The notes under the pieces were generated by a model that was given only the letters and a program-made list of their open reading frames with translations, was not told the origin of the DNA and made no database searches. Below are positions 1-12,304 of a DNA stretch of 64,000 nt, one piece after another. The translations under genes were made by a program, and so were the position numbers. The stretch's first letter is position 1. Every line of letters begins with the position of its first letter. The stretch lies in assembly GCA_014058105.1 (NCBI GenBank), contig JACGCM010001272.1, forward strand, positions 1,054,001-1,118,000. Reading direction: 5' to 3'. Origin of the DNA: Kingdonia uniflora. Lineage: Eukaryota; Streptophyta; Magnoliopsida; Ranunculales; Circaeasteraceae.

Positions 1-2959
1 ACGGGTTCTTGTATTATCTGAACCAATTTGTCTATGGCCTTAGGGTACCGTGGACCCATTTCCAAAAAGGGGTTATAAATCTATTACATTGCTACCCAAC
101 ACAGCTAAATGGGAATGTATATGAAATAATGAGGGTTTGTGAGACATTGAATGATAGGTGGAGAGTGAACGATACTGTGAAGCAGTTTGTTGTTGCTGAT
201 GTGATGAAGTATTACAAAATAAAGTATCTGAAACCCAGTAGGAGTTGTTACCTGTATAGTGACTCTTTGAGGCAGAATTTTTTTGATTTTGATTCTACTG
301 GTCGACCATAGAATGACCACTTTGTATTGGATAAGAGCTACTGTATGCAGGTCACAGATAAACCAGCGCTCGAGCTAGAATTTAAATATTTTAGTCTGAG
401 TAAGTGACTTTTTCTATTTTGAGTAAATGTCTGACTGTCTGCAAACTCCTAATTAGTTTTATGTATTTTTCTTTTCAGGTCCTGCAGCTATCGCTACTTC
501 TGACAACTCAAGTTTGTTTGACTGTGTAACACGAGAACTAAAAGATCTTAAATAAGTTCTTGGTGCTCTGAACATCCTAAGAGACAAAAGAGTGAATTAA
601 GAGATTCCCAACGCTCAGTGATCTAACAAAAGACAGACCATGGTAGGTCGAGGGGAGTCTGGGAACGAAAAGGGTTCACCAGCGAATGCTGTGGATGGGA
701 ATCTCCTTTGTCTTCTAGATTTTACTGGTATCCCTCCTCAAGAAAGCTCGAGCGGCCTCCGAAAGTTTCATAGGTTGAATAAAGTGAATCAGGAGCTTTC
801 TCGGTCTTCTGTAGAGGTTTCAAAAATTGGTAAAGGTGGCAATCTACTAGTGCATGAGACTTCTGATGCTGAAGTTTTGGGGAAACATAAATCTCGTGAG
901 GTGATCTCTCATGAGAAGGAGAAGACTGTGCCCCTAAAACGAAAACACCATGAGCTCGAAGGTAGTAACCAAACTCATACTGATGCAGTGACAAAGCTGA
1001 GGTTAATAGAGAGCCGCTGCTTTACTCTTGCTAAAAATGACCCGGAGAAGCTCGAAGGACTATTTCATGAGCATGTGGCACAGGTAAATGTTAGTAGTAT
1101 GATTTGATAATGCTTGTTATTCTATATTAATGTTCCTGATTTGTTTATTGTTTTTGTAGCAGTCTATGCTTGTGAGACGGTCTTCACAATTTTTGTTGAT
1201 GAGGAACAAGGAACATTTGGAGCTCTCCCGAAAGGTCGAGGCTCAAATGAAAGAAAAAGCGCAGCTGAAAAATCAGTTGAGTGAGCTTGCAACTCAGTTC
1301 TAGAAAGAAAAATAGAGTGGTGGAAGCTGCTAAAATTGCTGTGAGGTCAGAGCTGCAGGCGCAGATGGCCAGGCGCCAAAAAGCCATGTAGAAAGTAGTG
1401 GAGATGGTGAAGGTTGGAAGGAGCAACTTGATCCAGTCATGCAGTTATTTTGGCTTAACTGAGAATGATATTTCCCTCAACCTAGAGGGCAAGTACAAAG
1501 ATATAAACTTTCCTTTAGATGTTGAAGATGAGCATGTCGAGGTAGATCTGCCAGATGATAATACTGTCCCTGAAGGCGTGGCAGATGCAATCCTACTTCC
1601 AAATACTGGTCCAGCTCAAGATGCTATTGGTGGAGAAAAGTTACCTCAAGGGGTAGATCTTTGTCAAAAGTAGTTAGACAGCTTTTTTCTATGTGGTTAA
1701 TATGTTCGTACTGTATTGTTCACTTGTTTTGAATTGTTGATTTTTATGAGACTGTAACTATTTTGTTGGGAAATTGTTGGTTTTGATAGAAACATATAAT
1801 TTTGTTATGTGACTTTGAATTTTGTTGATAATAGAAAATTTGCAATCTGTGTAGGATGTAGAGCGATTGAGAAAAACTATTACTACAATGGAGAGAGCGT
1901 TGAGTAGAGCTAGGGACTTTGTGACTCACACTCAACAGGTATTAAATAAAACTAAATATGAGAGACGATATTTTAAATCTATTTTAGATAAAAATTTAGG
2001 GAATTATATGAGCTTCAGTGTAGATATGCTAAAATGAAAATAGAGGGAGATGAAACTAGGAGGAAAGAGGATGAGATGTTTGCTTTATTAAAAAAAACTA
2101 TAAAATAGGTTTGCTTTATTAAAAAAACTATAAAACAGGTTTGCTTTGCAGATAAAGGTGACAAGGCCAAGTATCAGATAGCGTTGTTATCTCTGACACT
2201 GTATTTTGATGCTAAAGTGGATAGTGAGCGAGGGTTAAAATATGCTTACATCCATATTTTGAAAGAGAGAGGTAAAGTACCAGATCCAACTCGAGTTCAA
2301 ATTGTGGCACAAGAAGCAAGAAATCGTCATAGTGTAAAAGCGAAAAAATATTTAGCTTGAGCTGGGGTATCTATTTTATGGGGTGGTGTAGGTGTATTAC
2401 CCGATGCTTTTAATTTTGTATAGGGTCGAAGGGCGATGAGGATCTTATTTTTAAACATTAATAAAGAATAGAAGTCGATTCGAGCTGGTTTAGAGGGCGA
2501 ATTAAACAAGACGCAAGAAACGTTGAAGCTTTGTACTGAGAAAAACGCTCATCTTGCAGCTTGAGTGATAAAAGAGATATCACTGAGAAAGGAGGTGGAA
2601 AAAAATTGAAGGCTTTAAAAGTGGCTCTGAAAGGAAATCGCTACCGTTTATATGATGCGTACAAGGAGTTGAGGGGATTTTTAGATCCAGGGCAAGCACA
2701 AGTGGATGCTCAGACTACCCAGGAGCGTCATATAAAGTCAGTGATTAGTTTTTATGGTAGTGAGCTGGATAGAGTGGAGAACAAATTTAAAAAGTATATC
2801 ACTGACTGTGGAAAAGATTTAGACGTAGAAAATGTAAAGGATGAGAACCACTGGTTTGTAACAGATAAGAGCAGGAAAGCTTTTGAAAAACTAGCTCCTG
2901 TATCTGTACAAAATTTGTCAGAGGATGAGGAGATCGAAGATCTAATACCTCGCTCTTAA
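1..2959 (+). pseudogene. E1 antisense gene D: gypsy-type putative transposon domain plus coiled-coil protein, spliced, decayed
   Basis: Runs opposite to the element's gag-pol and ends about 420 bp before the INT end (convergent). Exon 1 (from before the window to 399) encodes a block like PF04195 (putative gypsy-type transposon domain): GLRVPWTHFQKG, CYPTQLNGNVYE and a YLYSDS motif. An in-frame TAG (309-311) breaks it. A GT-AG intron at 400-478 (79 bp) and another at 1084-1159 (76 bp) match introns in E5. Later exons at 640-1083, 1160-1673, about 2150-2430 and 2561-2959 give a Lys/Glu-rich, coiled-coil-like protein with the block QEARNRHSV, also present in E5, and an acidic tail ending in LIPRS. 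Several stops and a frameshift make it a pseudogene. The protein's role is unknown. Confidence 0.75.
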
Positions 2960-3384
2960 CGACTACCTTGTCAGAAGGATATCGTTAGATTCCATCACTC
3001 TGGTGATGATCTGGCAAGCAGCTTGTGGGGAGGAGGGAAGAACGGATAGTCTTTTCACCGCTCGAAGATAGAAAGAAAGAAGTAGATTTCCCATATTTTA
3101 TGTTTTTCTATTTTTATAAGATGTGTGGTGGCCTATTTCATAATACATTGAAGTTATTTGTAAAAATGCATAGTAGATGTGATCGATGTATATTGTAGAT
3201 GATTAACATGTCTAGTAGAAATATAGGCCGGTTAAACACAAGTATTTCATTAATGTAAGAACGACGTTCATAAAAAATATGAAAATAATTTAGAAAAGAT
3301 AAACTGTGAGACATCTTTATCTGCGATATATCTTCAACCTCCTTGTATTCTAAGGATTGGGAATGCAAACTTCGTCCTCTATGA

Positions 3385-4330
3385 TTAGGTCATAAGAACC
3401 GAAGTTACTTTTACCGATGACGATGAAAGGTCCTTCCCAATTTTCTGTGAGTTTCCCGACATTCAACTATTTTTTGTGCTTTGGTACTTATCGTAGTATG
3501 AGGTCTTGGATATCAAATTCTCTATGTCATACTCATTTGTTATAAAACATTGTCAATGCTTGATAATATCTCCCCAGATTCATAATTGCTCAATCTCTTA
3601 TTTCTTCGATCTAGTTCATATTACATGCTAACTGGAATTCATTTTCCTCATTTTTCATTTCGTGGTCATGTACGGGGTGATGATACTGAGTTGGGATGAC
3701 TACTTCCATTCCGTTAGGCTAACAGAAAAGGTGTACACCCTGTGGATACTTATGGTGCTGTTTGATACACCCATAATATATGTGGTAACTCTTGGACCCA
3801 ATTCCGTCGACTATAGTGCGATTGGTGATTTTATCCTGACTATTCCCCTGTGGGTAGTACAAATTTGACAGAGAGTGAATGATATTATGTTTATTGAGAA
3901 ACTCGACTACATTTGTACCCACAAACTCTGGTACATTATCAATTCTGAAGAAATAGGGGCAACCGAACCTTATGATAATGTCCTCCCATATGAATTTGAT
4001 GATTCTGTCATCTCGTGTTTGACACAAAGGGTTTGCTTCTACCCATTTGGTAAAGTAGTCAGTTGCTACCAAGATGTGTCTCCTTTTGCCAGGTGTTTGG
4101 GAATTCCCCAATGAGATCGAGGTCCCATCTTTTGAATGGCCAGTATACTTTGCAATAATGGAGCTCCAAGGTCAGAACTCGAATTTTGGGCCCATGCCGC
4201 TAATAGACATCAAATTTTCTCTCATATTCGATGGCATGTGCTCTCATTCTAGGCCAAAAGATTCCCTGAGTAATATCCTAATTTTCTAAAGATCGTCCTG
4301 CCGTATGTGATCCGCTAGTACCTTCACGCA
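3385..4330 (-). pseudogene. E1 integrase, decayed
   Basis: The minus strand encodes a retroviral-type integrase core in the longest open piece (3719-4111): DYFTKWVEA with the first catalytic Asp, then FGCPYFFRIDN around the second and NLYYPQGNSQ around the expected Glu, which reads Gln or is lost here. Downstream, around 3385-3440, the frame gives NWEGPFIVIGKSNFGSYDL, typical of the gypsy integrase C-terminus. The zinc-binding N-terminus around 4240-4330 is recognisable but broken. Integrase normally joins the cDNA to the genome; this copy cannot be functional because of stops between the pieces. Confidence 0.8.
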
Positions 4331-4768
4331 AGTCACGTATAAAGTCGAAGACTTCCTTGTCAGACAAATATTTGAGATAAGTCCCTGTAACTGGCCTTTT
4401 GTAAAGGAAGTTGTCAATAACAATGTATCGTTTAGCATTGTCTAACAATCTTTTTCTTTCATTGGTATCATCGGGGAGTTAACCAGTAAATTTATTACCT
4501 GGTTCAATATATATTTGAGGAAAGGTCGCCTCCAATCGTCATCTGCTTCTCCGTCACCCCCAGTATTAATGGCATTTGATTAGATGATGTTAATGTCGGG
4601 GGTAGATACTATTTCAATTTGACATATCTTGCTTATATTCCAAGGACTCTGGCGAGGTAAGCGAGGGAATACGTATGTCTATTTTCTCCTGGAGGTAAGT
4701 ACTCGATTGTTGCCTTTTTGAATCTGCTCATTCTGCCGGCTACTGCTCCTGCATAATCTACCATTTTT

Positions 4769-5060
4769 CTATTTTTGATTTTTTTTTTCTGTGTAATGGT
4801 TCATGATCAATAAGGAATCTGTGTAGATAGATAGTTCGGGTACTCCGAGTTCCAATGCCATGTCCATCACATGGATTATCGCTTTGTATTCCGCTTTATG
4901 TTTGGTGGCGTTGAAATTGAGCCGGATGAACTTCTCGATTCTGTCATTAGAGGGTGTGATAAGAATGATACCGATTCCTGAGCTTGTCGGTTTAGTAGAT
5001 CCATCAGTTAAAAGCCGCCACCCCTTTCTTGATATCCAGTCCAATTTTTCATCAAATTAT
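4769..5060 (-). pseudogene. E1 second (archaeal-like) RNase H
   Basis: Minus-strand frame GWRLLTDGSTKP shows the first catalytic Asp, NATKHKAEYKAI the Glu and LSIYTDSLLIMNHY the next Asp, the RNase H1 fold order. It lies between the RT-linked RNase H (5351-5599) and the integrase, the position known for the extra RNase H of Tat elements. The piece is open for 91 codons, better preserved than its neighbours, but the flanking frame is broken. RNase H removes RNA from the RNA:DNA hybrid during reverse transcription. Calling it archaeal-like rests on position and lineage, not on a tree. Confidence 0.7.
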
Positions 5061-5350
5061 TCTTCCATGAGATCGATGTCGTCTTCTTCCCAATTAGGGT
5101 TATCAATTGGAAAATCTATCAAGAAATCTACGACTGCTTGACCCTTTTCTGAATGTCTAGGTTCAAAATGAATATCGTGCTCTCCCAAACTAACCGACCA
5201 TTATTGTACTCGTCGAGATTTTTCCTTTTTGGACAGGACCTCTCGCAAGGGGTAATTTGTCATTACACAAATCGAATGGGCTTGAAAGTATTGCTTTAAC
5301 ATATGGGAAGTATATACAAGGGTTAGGAGAAACTTTTCTCTTTTAGTGTA

Positions 5351-6471
5351 TCATGTCTCTGCCGGGGTAAGAGTCTTACTGATGAAATAGACCGATTTTT
5401 CTATTTTGTTATCAAGTCGAATGAGCACCAAACTTAGTGAGTTCTCTGTAGCTACAATGTATACTATAAGTTCTTCATCTTCTGTAGGGGTACTTATTAT
5501 TGACGGTTTTCCCAAGTAACATTTTAGTTCCTGAAATACTACTTCACATTTTTTACTCCACTCGATCTCAGGGTTCTTTTTACTCTTGCCTTTCCCCATT
5601 TCTTCTCATAGCAGGTTAAATAATCACCTGCATTGGTATGAGGATTTTGATACAAATCAATTTATTGCTACTATTTTACCAGCCTACTTTTGTACGTCTT
5701 TCTTTGTCTTTGGTGAAGTATGGATAATAGGGCGCGAATGCGATTCGGGTTTGATTCGATTCCTTTCTTGTTAATAAAAAACTCTAAGAATTTTCTTGAT
5801 TGGACTCCGAACTGACATTTATCACGGTTAAACTTCATTCTCTATGATCAAAGAATTTTGAAGGCTGTGTAAAGATATACAAGTGGACTTTCTTTTTTGA
5901 GACTTTTATACAGCATGTCATCGATATAGACTTCCATTATCTTCCCGAGATGATCCTTGAACATTTGGGTTATCAATCTTTGATAAGTGGCTCTTGCATT
6001 TTTGAGTCCAAAAGGCATGACTTTAGAGCATTATAACCCATCCTCTGTGATGAAGGCCACTTTTTCCTGATCATCGGGCAAGAGTGGTATTTGATTATAT
6101 CCTGACGTGGCATCCATCATGGACAAGAGTTCGTATCCAGAGGTTGAATTGAGCAGAAAGTTAATTATCGGAAGAGGGAAGATTTCTTTTGGAGTATGTT
6201 TATTTAGGTCTGTAAAATCCATACATACTCTGATCTTGCCATTTTTCTTCAAAACTACCACAATGTTTGAGATCCAGTCAGGATAATTGGCCTTTCGGAT
6301 GAAACCAACCTCGATAAGTTTGTCATTCTCCTTGTTAACTTCCTCCCAGAGTCGGGGTGCTAGTGTTCTATTGTTTTGCTTGATTGCCTCAGCCTTATCA
6401 TTTAAGCAAAGTTTGTGGCAAGCCAAAGAGGAGTCGATACCTGACATTTTATGAAATGCCCATTCAAACAC
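5351..6471 (-). pseudogene. E1 reverse transcriptase and RT-linked RNase H, decayed
   Basis: The minus strand carries the RT fingers/palm: VVVLKKNGKIRVCMDFTDLN (6471-6031 piece), MMDATSGYNQI with its catalytic Asp, and further on MEVYIDDMLYKS around 5935, the YxDD box. The RT-linked RNase H follows at 5351-5599 (IEWSKKCEVVFQELK, then VYFISKTLTP). Stops separate the RT core from the YIDD block and the RNase H. Family-typical order for Ty3-gypsy pol. Copying of the element RNA to DNA is its normal job; this copy is inactive. Confidence 0.85.
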
Positions 6472-6850
6472 ATCACTTTTGTCCTTTAGAAATTGAACAA
6501 GAGAATTCCCTTATGTTATGGGCAAAAGATTTCTAATATATGTACCTCGCTTGGCTCTAGAAATCTTGATGTATTATGTGATTTATGCACTTGGTGGTTG
6601 GATCAATGTGGGTTTAGTGTTTTGTAATTGCAATGTGGCGTACTCCTCGGAAGGTTTTATCACGATGGTTGTTGTATTTTCACAAGCTCGAGCTAGTTTC
6701 TGACTGCCTTTGATCTTATATATTCTACCATTCCAAGCGAACCGTAAAGCCAAGTGATAAGTTGACAGAATTGTCATCATATTATGTAGCCAACATCATC
6801 CCATGATTCCCAAATAACGTGATTTTGCATTTACAATGTAAAATGTTACG

Positions 6851-7156
6851 TTAATTGTTGTTGGCCTTGCTGTATTGGAAAGTATAATCCAACGTACTTG
6901 TTCTTTTTTGGACCCATTGAAACACCCTGATATCGATATCGCTAGCTTTGACTTTATCTGCTAAGCCCATCTGATCGATTGTACTTGGGAAAAGTAACTC
7001 AATACTACTTCTGGTATCTACCATCATCATGTACAAGACCATATTCCTCATCTTTAACATGACAACGAATGCATCATGATGAAGGAATTTTATATGGCTT
7101 ACATCCCAAACTTCGAAGGATATACCCGTTCTTCTATTACTGGATTCTAGGACCAA
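6851..7156 (-). pseudogene. E1 aspartic protease with damaged active site
   Basis: Minus-strand piece with MMMVDTRSSIELLF, where gypsy proteases have D-T/S-G-S/A. The glycine of the D-T-G triad reads Arg, so the enzyme would be inactive. It is followed by TIDQMGL and precedes the RT as expected. The homologous stretch of E8 (about 55800-55990) keeps DTG. The protease would cut the Gag-Pol polyprotein. Confidence 0.75.
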
Positions 7157-7338
7157 TCAAGCCTCCTTGTTGACCATTGATAGGTCATGACATTGGATGA
7201 GATGATGTCTTTTGAATTTGACATATCTATTGATTGTATGTGTCTCGATGAAGTGGCTAAGGCGAACAATGTACAAGTGTTGTTCCTTCGCTCCTCCTTC
7301 AATATGTATGACCTCAATAACAAGTTTATGACTCCCAT

Positions 7339-8860
7339 TTTTTTAACTCTCTAAGTTGATGATGTATTTGTGCAATCTTCCATCTTTATGTATATACTCC
7401 ATGAGTTTCTGTAAAGCGTATCAGTGTTCGGTGTCATGATGTCAGACTTTGTGGTATTTGCATTACAACCTTTCTTCGATGGGATGAAGGGGCTGGGCAT
7501 TTCTGAAGAACTTGTCCTTTTGAAGTGTGGGATAGATATCGGCCAGTGTAGCAGTTAATTTTGGAAGGCATGTCTTTGGTAAGTTGATACCCTTCCTAGG
7601 TCGATCTTCATCGGATTTAATTCATTTCCTGTCTCCTCTGGTATCTGTAGTACGCTCAAACTCTTGTTCTAAGGATGGCACATTTGTTGTCATGATCAAT
7701 TTTTGTGGTTTCTATCTTTCGGACATCATCCTCTCGAGATCTATGTAACTGTTGACTTTTTCGATCATATCATCTAGAGTTGTAGATTTGTTCAGAATGA
7801 GGTGTTCATTTGCTCGGCTCTCCATGAGTTGAGTATTGGTATAGGCTGAAATGGTAATCTTTTAGTCGTGGTTGTCCACTCTTCTTGCCAAATCCAGGAA
7901 TTTCTTGGTGAATGTTTCAAGCTTTTCTCCTGGCACCTGTTTGAAACTAAAAATAGAGTAGATACTATCTTCTTTGTCTCTGTTGTATAAATAATTTTTG
8001 ACAAAGTGTTCTCTGAACTATTCAAAAGTATGAACCGATCCTTCCTTTAATGAGTGGAACCATCATAAAGGTTTCCCTGGAGATTGGTAGGGAAGAGATA
8101 GTACATGATGTGATTTGACGTAGAATGCAGACCTAATGCATCTTAAAATTCTTGAACGTGTTCGACGGGATCAGTCCCCTTGTACTTTTAGATTTTTGGC
8201 GCGTAAAAACTGGTTGGAACCTCGTCGTCTAATAGATCTTGTGCAATCAGGCTCTTCTGTAATCTGCTAAAGATGCTCTTCCTTGCGTATGTTTGGGCTT
8301 CAAGTAGTTCTTTGATGCGTTTATCTACGTGCTCTTGAGTAATGAACTGTCGAGCTGTGACTGTCTGACGTTGGATTTGCCGTTCTCGGGGTTATGATCT
8401 GCACTTCCCTCATTGAGGCGTTCGCATATGGGGATCTGAGTTCTTCGCCTTTGTGGATCTTCTGCTTACCTGAGGTCGGCAGGTACTTAATCGACTTCGT
8501 CTTGAGTGGTAGGTATCAGCATGATTTTAGGTATAAACTGGTTATGATCAGGTCAAATTTTAGCTCCCTAGATGATACCTCGAGGAGGTCATAACCTGTT
8601 TCAAACTGAAATTCTTGATGTAGCTAGCAGCGCCTCTTTGTTTTTGTGTGTTGTCATCTGTCGTCCTTGAAGAATTTCCAATGCTTCCTTTGCGTGCATC
8701 AATTGTTGTTCTAGAATCATTCACTTTTCTGTCTCAAAGTTCAGAGTAACGTATAATTCTACCATTTGATTCGCTCCCGTGTCTACTCGTCCTGTCTACC
8801 CATTTGGAGTGTTTTGACTTAGGCTCGACATTCTGTGAAGATGGTTTTGTATTCAAGAAC
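7339..8860 (-). pseudogene. E1 gag, decayed
   Basis: Minus-strand translation between the primer-binding site and the protease shows the retrotransposon Gag pattern, including YKGTDPVEHVQEF around 8160-8200 followed by LGLHSTSNHIMYYLFPTNL. No frame stays open across the region: stops and frameshifts recur about every 100 bp. Gag forms the particle that packages element RNA. The start codon cannot be fixed. Confidence 0.65.
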
Positions 8861-8879
8861 AGTGGTTAATCGTTCGTGA

Positions 8880-8899
8880 TTCCCACAGACGGGGCCAAA
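8880..8899 (-). other. E1 primer-binding site
   Basis: Reading the minus strand inward from the 5' LTR gives TTTGGCCCCGTCTGTGGGAA. Plant Tat/Athila-type elements usually have TGGCGCCGT here, complementary to the 3' end of tRNA-Asp; this copy differs by one base (G to C). Related sites lie at 57730-57746 and 37046-37065. Confidence 0.7.
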
Positions 8900-9384
8900 T
8901 GTAAGAGCCTAATTTTGGATCTCAAACTTAGTATCTCACACCAAATATGATTAGAACGCAAGCAATAACAAGCAATCACTCACATACAAGAATTAGCGTG
9001 GAAACCCTTGAATAGGTAAAAACCACGACCTCTCTTGAGGATTTAAAAATTGTATTATTCTTGATTCAATGACTATCTATTACAACGAGTCTACTGGATA
9101 GCTTAGTACAAAGTATGTAGATAGAAAAATGTGTCCTCTATTTATAATTCTTTAGTCCAACTTATAAGTCTCATATTATGATCATTTGATGACTATTATC
9201 TTCTTTAATGACAAACATTACAACAAAGGATTGATGGACCTTTATAATGGTTGTGTAACATTTTGACCTTTCTGTCTTATAACGGCTTCATTTAATGACG
9301 TCGCGTGACCGTGGATTTGAGCTATTTGCACGGAGGTCGACATATAAAATTCTGTGAGATCGAAAGTGGGAATAAGCCCTTTCA
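8900..9384 (-). repeat. E1 5' LTR (485 bp)
   Basis: Starts TGTAAGAGCCTAATTTT on the plus strand next to the PBS and ends ...AATAAGCCCTTTCA; on the minus strand this is TGAAAGG...CTTACA, giving TG/CA ends. It contains the motif ACCACGACCTC found in all related LTRs of the window. The right edge was placed by alignment to the ends of the 21981 and 24907 LTRs and may be off by a few bases. Confidence 0.7.
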
Positions 9385-10835
9385 ACTGATACAAATGAGT
9401 TTTCTCCTTTCCAAACCCACAACCAGTTCTGCCACCTTTTCCAAATCTGCTACTTTCAGCGTTTGCCTATTTGAAGATATCAGAAAGAGATGGTGTAATG
9501 AACATAGAGAAATCACATGAAATTGGTGCATCATAGATGCATCACCAATAATCCCAAAATACTACAACCATAAATAAATTTCTTCATTGGAGAAGCCTGA
9601 TAAATTGGTCTTCTTTCACTTCAAATATATAGTTTGATTGAGAGCTAAAGAGAGAGAATGTGAAAACCCCTAAATCGAGAGATGGAGAGGAATAGAAAGT
9701 GAAACCTTGAAATTAAGCACGAAAACCTTCATGAACACAAAATCAAAATCTCTGAGTTTTGTAGATTGCAAGAAAGAGCTAGTTATTGAGCGAGAGAGAG
9801 AGAGAGAGAGAGATAGAAGGAGAGGAAGAGGGAGACGGGAGGATGATGGATGATGTATGGAGAGAGAAGCTGGCTTTTTACGGGTTTTCTTGATTAGTTG
9901 AGGGGCATTTTTGTAATTTGAAATGGCAAACTACAAACACGGCTAAACTGCGTGAACAATGGCTTATTCGACTCTATGGGGTATTTTCTTTATATAGAAG
10001 TACAGAAGTAGAGATAGATATAGCTGCACCTTCGTAGTGATCATTATCCATCAATTGTTTCTCTTAATTTTCCAATCAGCACTAGCTGCATCTGCACCTT
10101 CATGTGCTACTGTCGCCCAATAGCTGACACCATATGTCTCTTGCGTGAAGGATAAGATATCGTAACCATCAAAAGCTGGTTGTGAAGGATATAAAGCCCA
10201 TGTCCATGCATGGAAGAGAAAGACACACGATCAAGTTATTCGTAAATGTATCAAGCTATAGTTCTCGTGTTGCATCTCTACCAGCCAAATGCAGCACGAG
10301 AACTATCAAATGGTTCAATTCAAGAGACGACATCTTTGATGCATTTACAAACAATTTGATAATGTCTTTTTCTTCCATGCATCAGCAAGGGCTTTAATTC
10401 CGTCATAGCCCAATGCATCCGCACCATCACATTTCAAAGAATATGAACTGCTATTTCTAGGGCCTGCAATAACCACGTACATTTGCCCTATCATATGATG
10501 ATGTGATAATAACATGCTATTAATTATCATAATAGTTTGCAGATATATATTGTGACCGCAACATTTAGATTGATGCATCTTGAGATTGCATTCACTAACA
10601 TGTGTTTCAGTGTTTGCCATTTTAACCTCTGATTCAATTTACACAACATTTGTTTACTTACAAGATTCACAAATGAGTCATATGATTAATTTCATTAACC
10701 ATTTGAATTAATGTTCAACCCTTCCAGTTAACTGAGTCTTTCATAGATGGGCAGTGCGGATTATTCTGATCAACTAAAGATTAGAAAACAATAGAAACAA
10801 AACTCTATAACCATAAGAATCTCTATAAATAATAC
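9385..10835. other. Unassigned AT-rich sequence with a GA microsatellite
   Basis: No convincing gene. A (GA)n tract lies at about 9785-9812. The purine-rich part 9640-9840 resembles transcribed leader sequence but no ORF follows. A 91-codon open frame on the minus strand (10345-10620) shows no domain I recognise. Possibly host intergenic DNA. Confidence 0.4.
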
Positions 10836-10864
10836 GACAGTTTGGCCGAGTGATCTAAGGCGCA

Positions 10865-10906
<42 letters not shown>

Positions 10907-10915
10907 TAGCTGTCA
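10836..10915 (+). tRNA. tRNA-Leu (UAG)
   Basis: Acceptor stem GACAGTT pairs with AGCTGTC (one G-T pair); A at 10915 is the discriminator. Anticodon loop TTTAGGC gives anticodon TAG, reading CUA. The long variable arm is that of a class II tRNA-Leu, and the box B sequence GGTTCAAATCC is perfect. Box A TGGCCGAGTGATC has A where GG is usual. The anticodon stem has one mismatch (CAAGA against TCTGG). No intron; a T-run follows at about 10929. Could be a slightly decayed copy, but all parts are present. Confidence 0.85.
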
Positions 10916-10954
10916 TTATTTTGCTTAGTTTTTTTGTATGAATCTCACTAGGAA

Positions 10955-11335
10955 GATTAACTATGCTGTTAAATGCTAATAGGGCTCAGAGTAACAATGA
11001 AGGTGGCATTGGTGGACTGCTTAGAGATCACAGTGGGCACTGTCTTTTTGCTTATGGAGGTAAAGATTGTGGTTGTTTATGTGGTATACTTGGAGATGAA
11101 AGCCATATTCATCAAACACAATATAGGGCCTCCCTGGAATTGTATTCTGTTACTACAATCAATTCAACATAGCATCTCTCGGTTGAGTTAGTTTGATATA
11201 TTTCATTTTTATAGAGAGGCCAATGTATGTGCAGACTACATGGCATCTTGTTGTAACAATGTTGGTGACTGTTTCTGTTGGGGGCGAGCGTGCGGAATAC
11301 ATCACTCCCGCGCAATTTGGTTTTATCCGTTATCC
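10955..11335 (+). pseudogene. RNase H-like (RVT_3 type) fragment
   Basis: Plus strand shows SNNEGGIGGLLRDHSGHCLF, the usual GxGxxLRDxxG opening of plant RVT_3 RNase H domains found in LINE-type and related ORFs, and further on EANVCADYMASCCNNVGD, the usual REAN-x-CAD ending. A frameshift separates the two and the first Asp region reads LLNANRAQ instead of a clean DGA. The reverse transcriptase that would precede it is absent. Likely a short retroelement relic. Confidence 0.6.
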
Positions 11336-11379
11336 TCATGGCATACAAATAACCTACCAAGAAACTAGAAATGATTAAC

Positions 11380-12060
11380 ATGCACACAAAACACAATATT
11401 TATCGGAGGTTCACCCTAAGGCTACTCCCCCTACCAAGCTAGAAATACACTATGTATCCAAGTTTAATTATAAGCCCTCAAGGGATTCCAACAAACATGG
11501 AAATCCCTAATCTCGCAATAATCCTCACAGATTTACAAGAGATAAAAGAAACATAAGAGATCCATCAAGAACATCGAAGATTAACTCAGCAAAGACCATA
11601 TTGCATACCTTCTTCTTGAAACCCTTCAATCTTCTCTCTACCTTGATTTCTCTTTTAGCAACCAAGAGGTACTTCCCCTCTCACCATCAAATCCCAAGAG
11701 AACAACACCCTCCACCTCCTTCCTTGTAAAGACCAACTCTTTACAAGGTCTACCACAGAGGCTACATCCCTTCTAGATCTCAAGTTTCTCACATAGAGAC
11801 TTTTAACTCACACACTATGTTAGGAGGCTTTAAACTCACACTCTATATTTATAGACCATTTATTAGGTCATCTCCAAAGTATGCATCACGAGATAAACCA
11901 TCGCTTTGGATTAAATCTCCTTCAAAACGAGAAATCAACAAACATAGCATTTTTCGTTCGAACGACCTCATGACTCGTTCGAACGACTTCAACGGAAACT
12001 CTACCGTTCGAATGACTTCAACAGAATCTCCTTGAAGACATGATTAACAAATAATTTTAA
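11380..12060 (-). repeat. Possible LTR remnant (unclassified)
   Basis: The stretch has CACAATATTTATCGGAGG followed by CCCTAAGGC, a pattern seen in plant LTR U5 regions, and on the minus strand a TATA box (GTCTATAAATATAG, about 11840-11855) preceded by repeated CGTTCGAACGAC palindromes (11958-12012). No partner LTR, PBS or coding sequence is seen here, so the call is tentative. Confidence 0.3.
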
Positions 12061-12304
12061 GGTCTTGCTACAATACCAATTAATTTCTACAGTAGTACTA
12101 ACAACTGCAAGCTTAACTCAGATACAAGAGGTCTACATGAATCAAGCTCAAGCCTTTCGACATAAAGTGAAAATGCAAATATTATATTCAAGTTAAAAGC
12201 ATAATAGTAACTCAAGATTATAAGAGAACATAAATATTTGAATCATAGTCGGAGTATAATAACCAACAAAACATTAAAAGGACATAAACTTCAAATTAAT
12301 GTCA

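Larger units (their letters stand above)
1..9384 (-). mobile_element. E1: Tat-type Ty3-gypsy retrotransposon, 5' LTR to antisense gene, left end cut by window
   Basis: On the minus strand the order is 5' LTR (8900-9384), primer-binding site, gag, protease, RT, RNase H, a second RNase H, integrase, and then a gene on the opposite strand (1-2959). Two RNase H domains plus an antisense gene between INT and the 3' LTR are known traits of the Tat lineage. gag and pol carry many stops and frameshifts, so the copy is dead. The 3' LTR and the rest of the antisense block lie left of the window, so no target-site duplication can be checked. Lineage is inferred from domain order, not from a tree. Confidence 0.85.

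Noticed and set aside
11112..11396. 94-codon minus-strand frame
   Set aside because: It is the shadow of the RNase H-like fragment on the plus strand.
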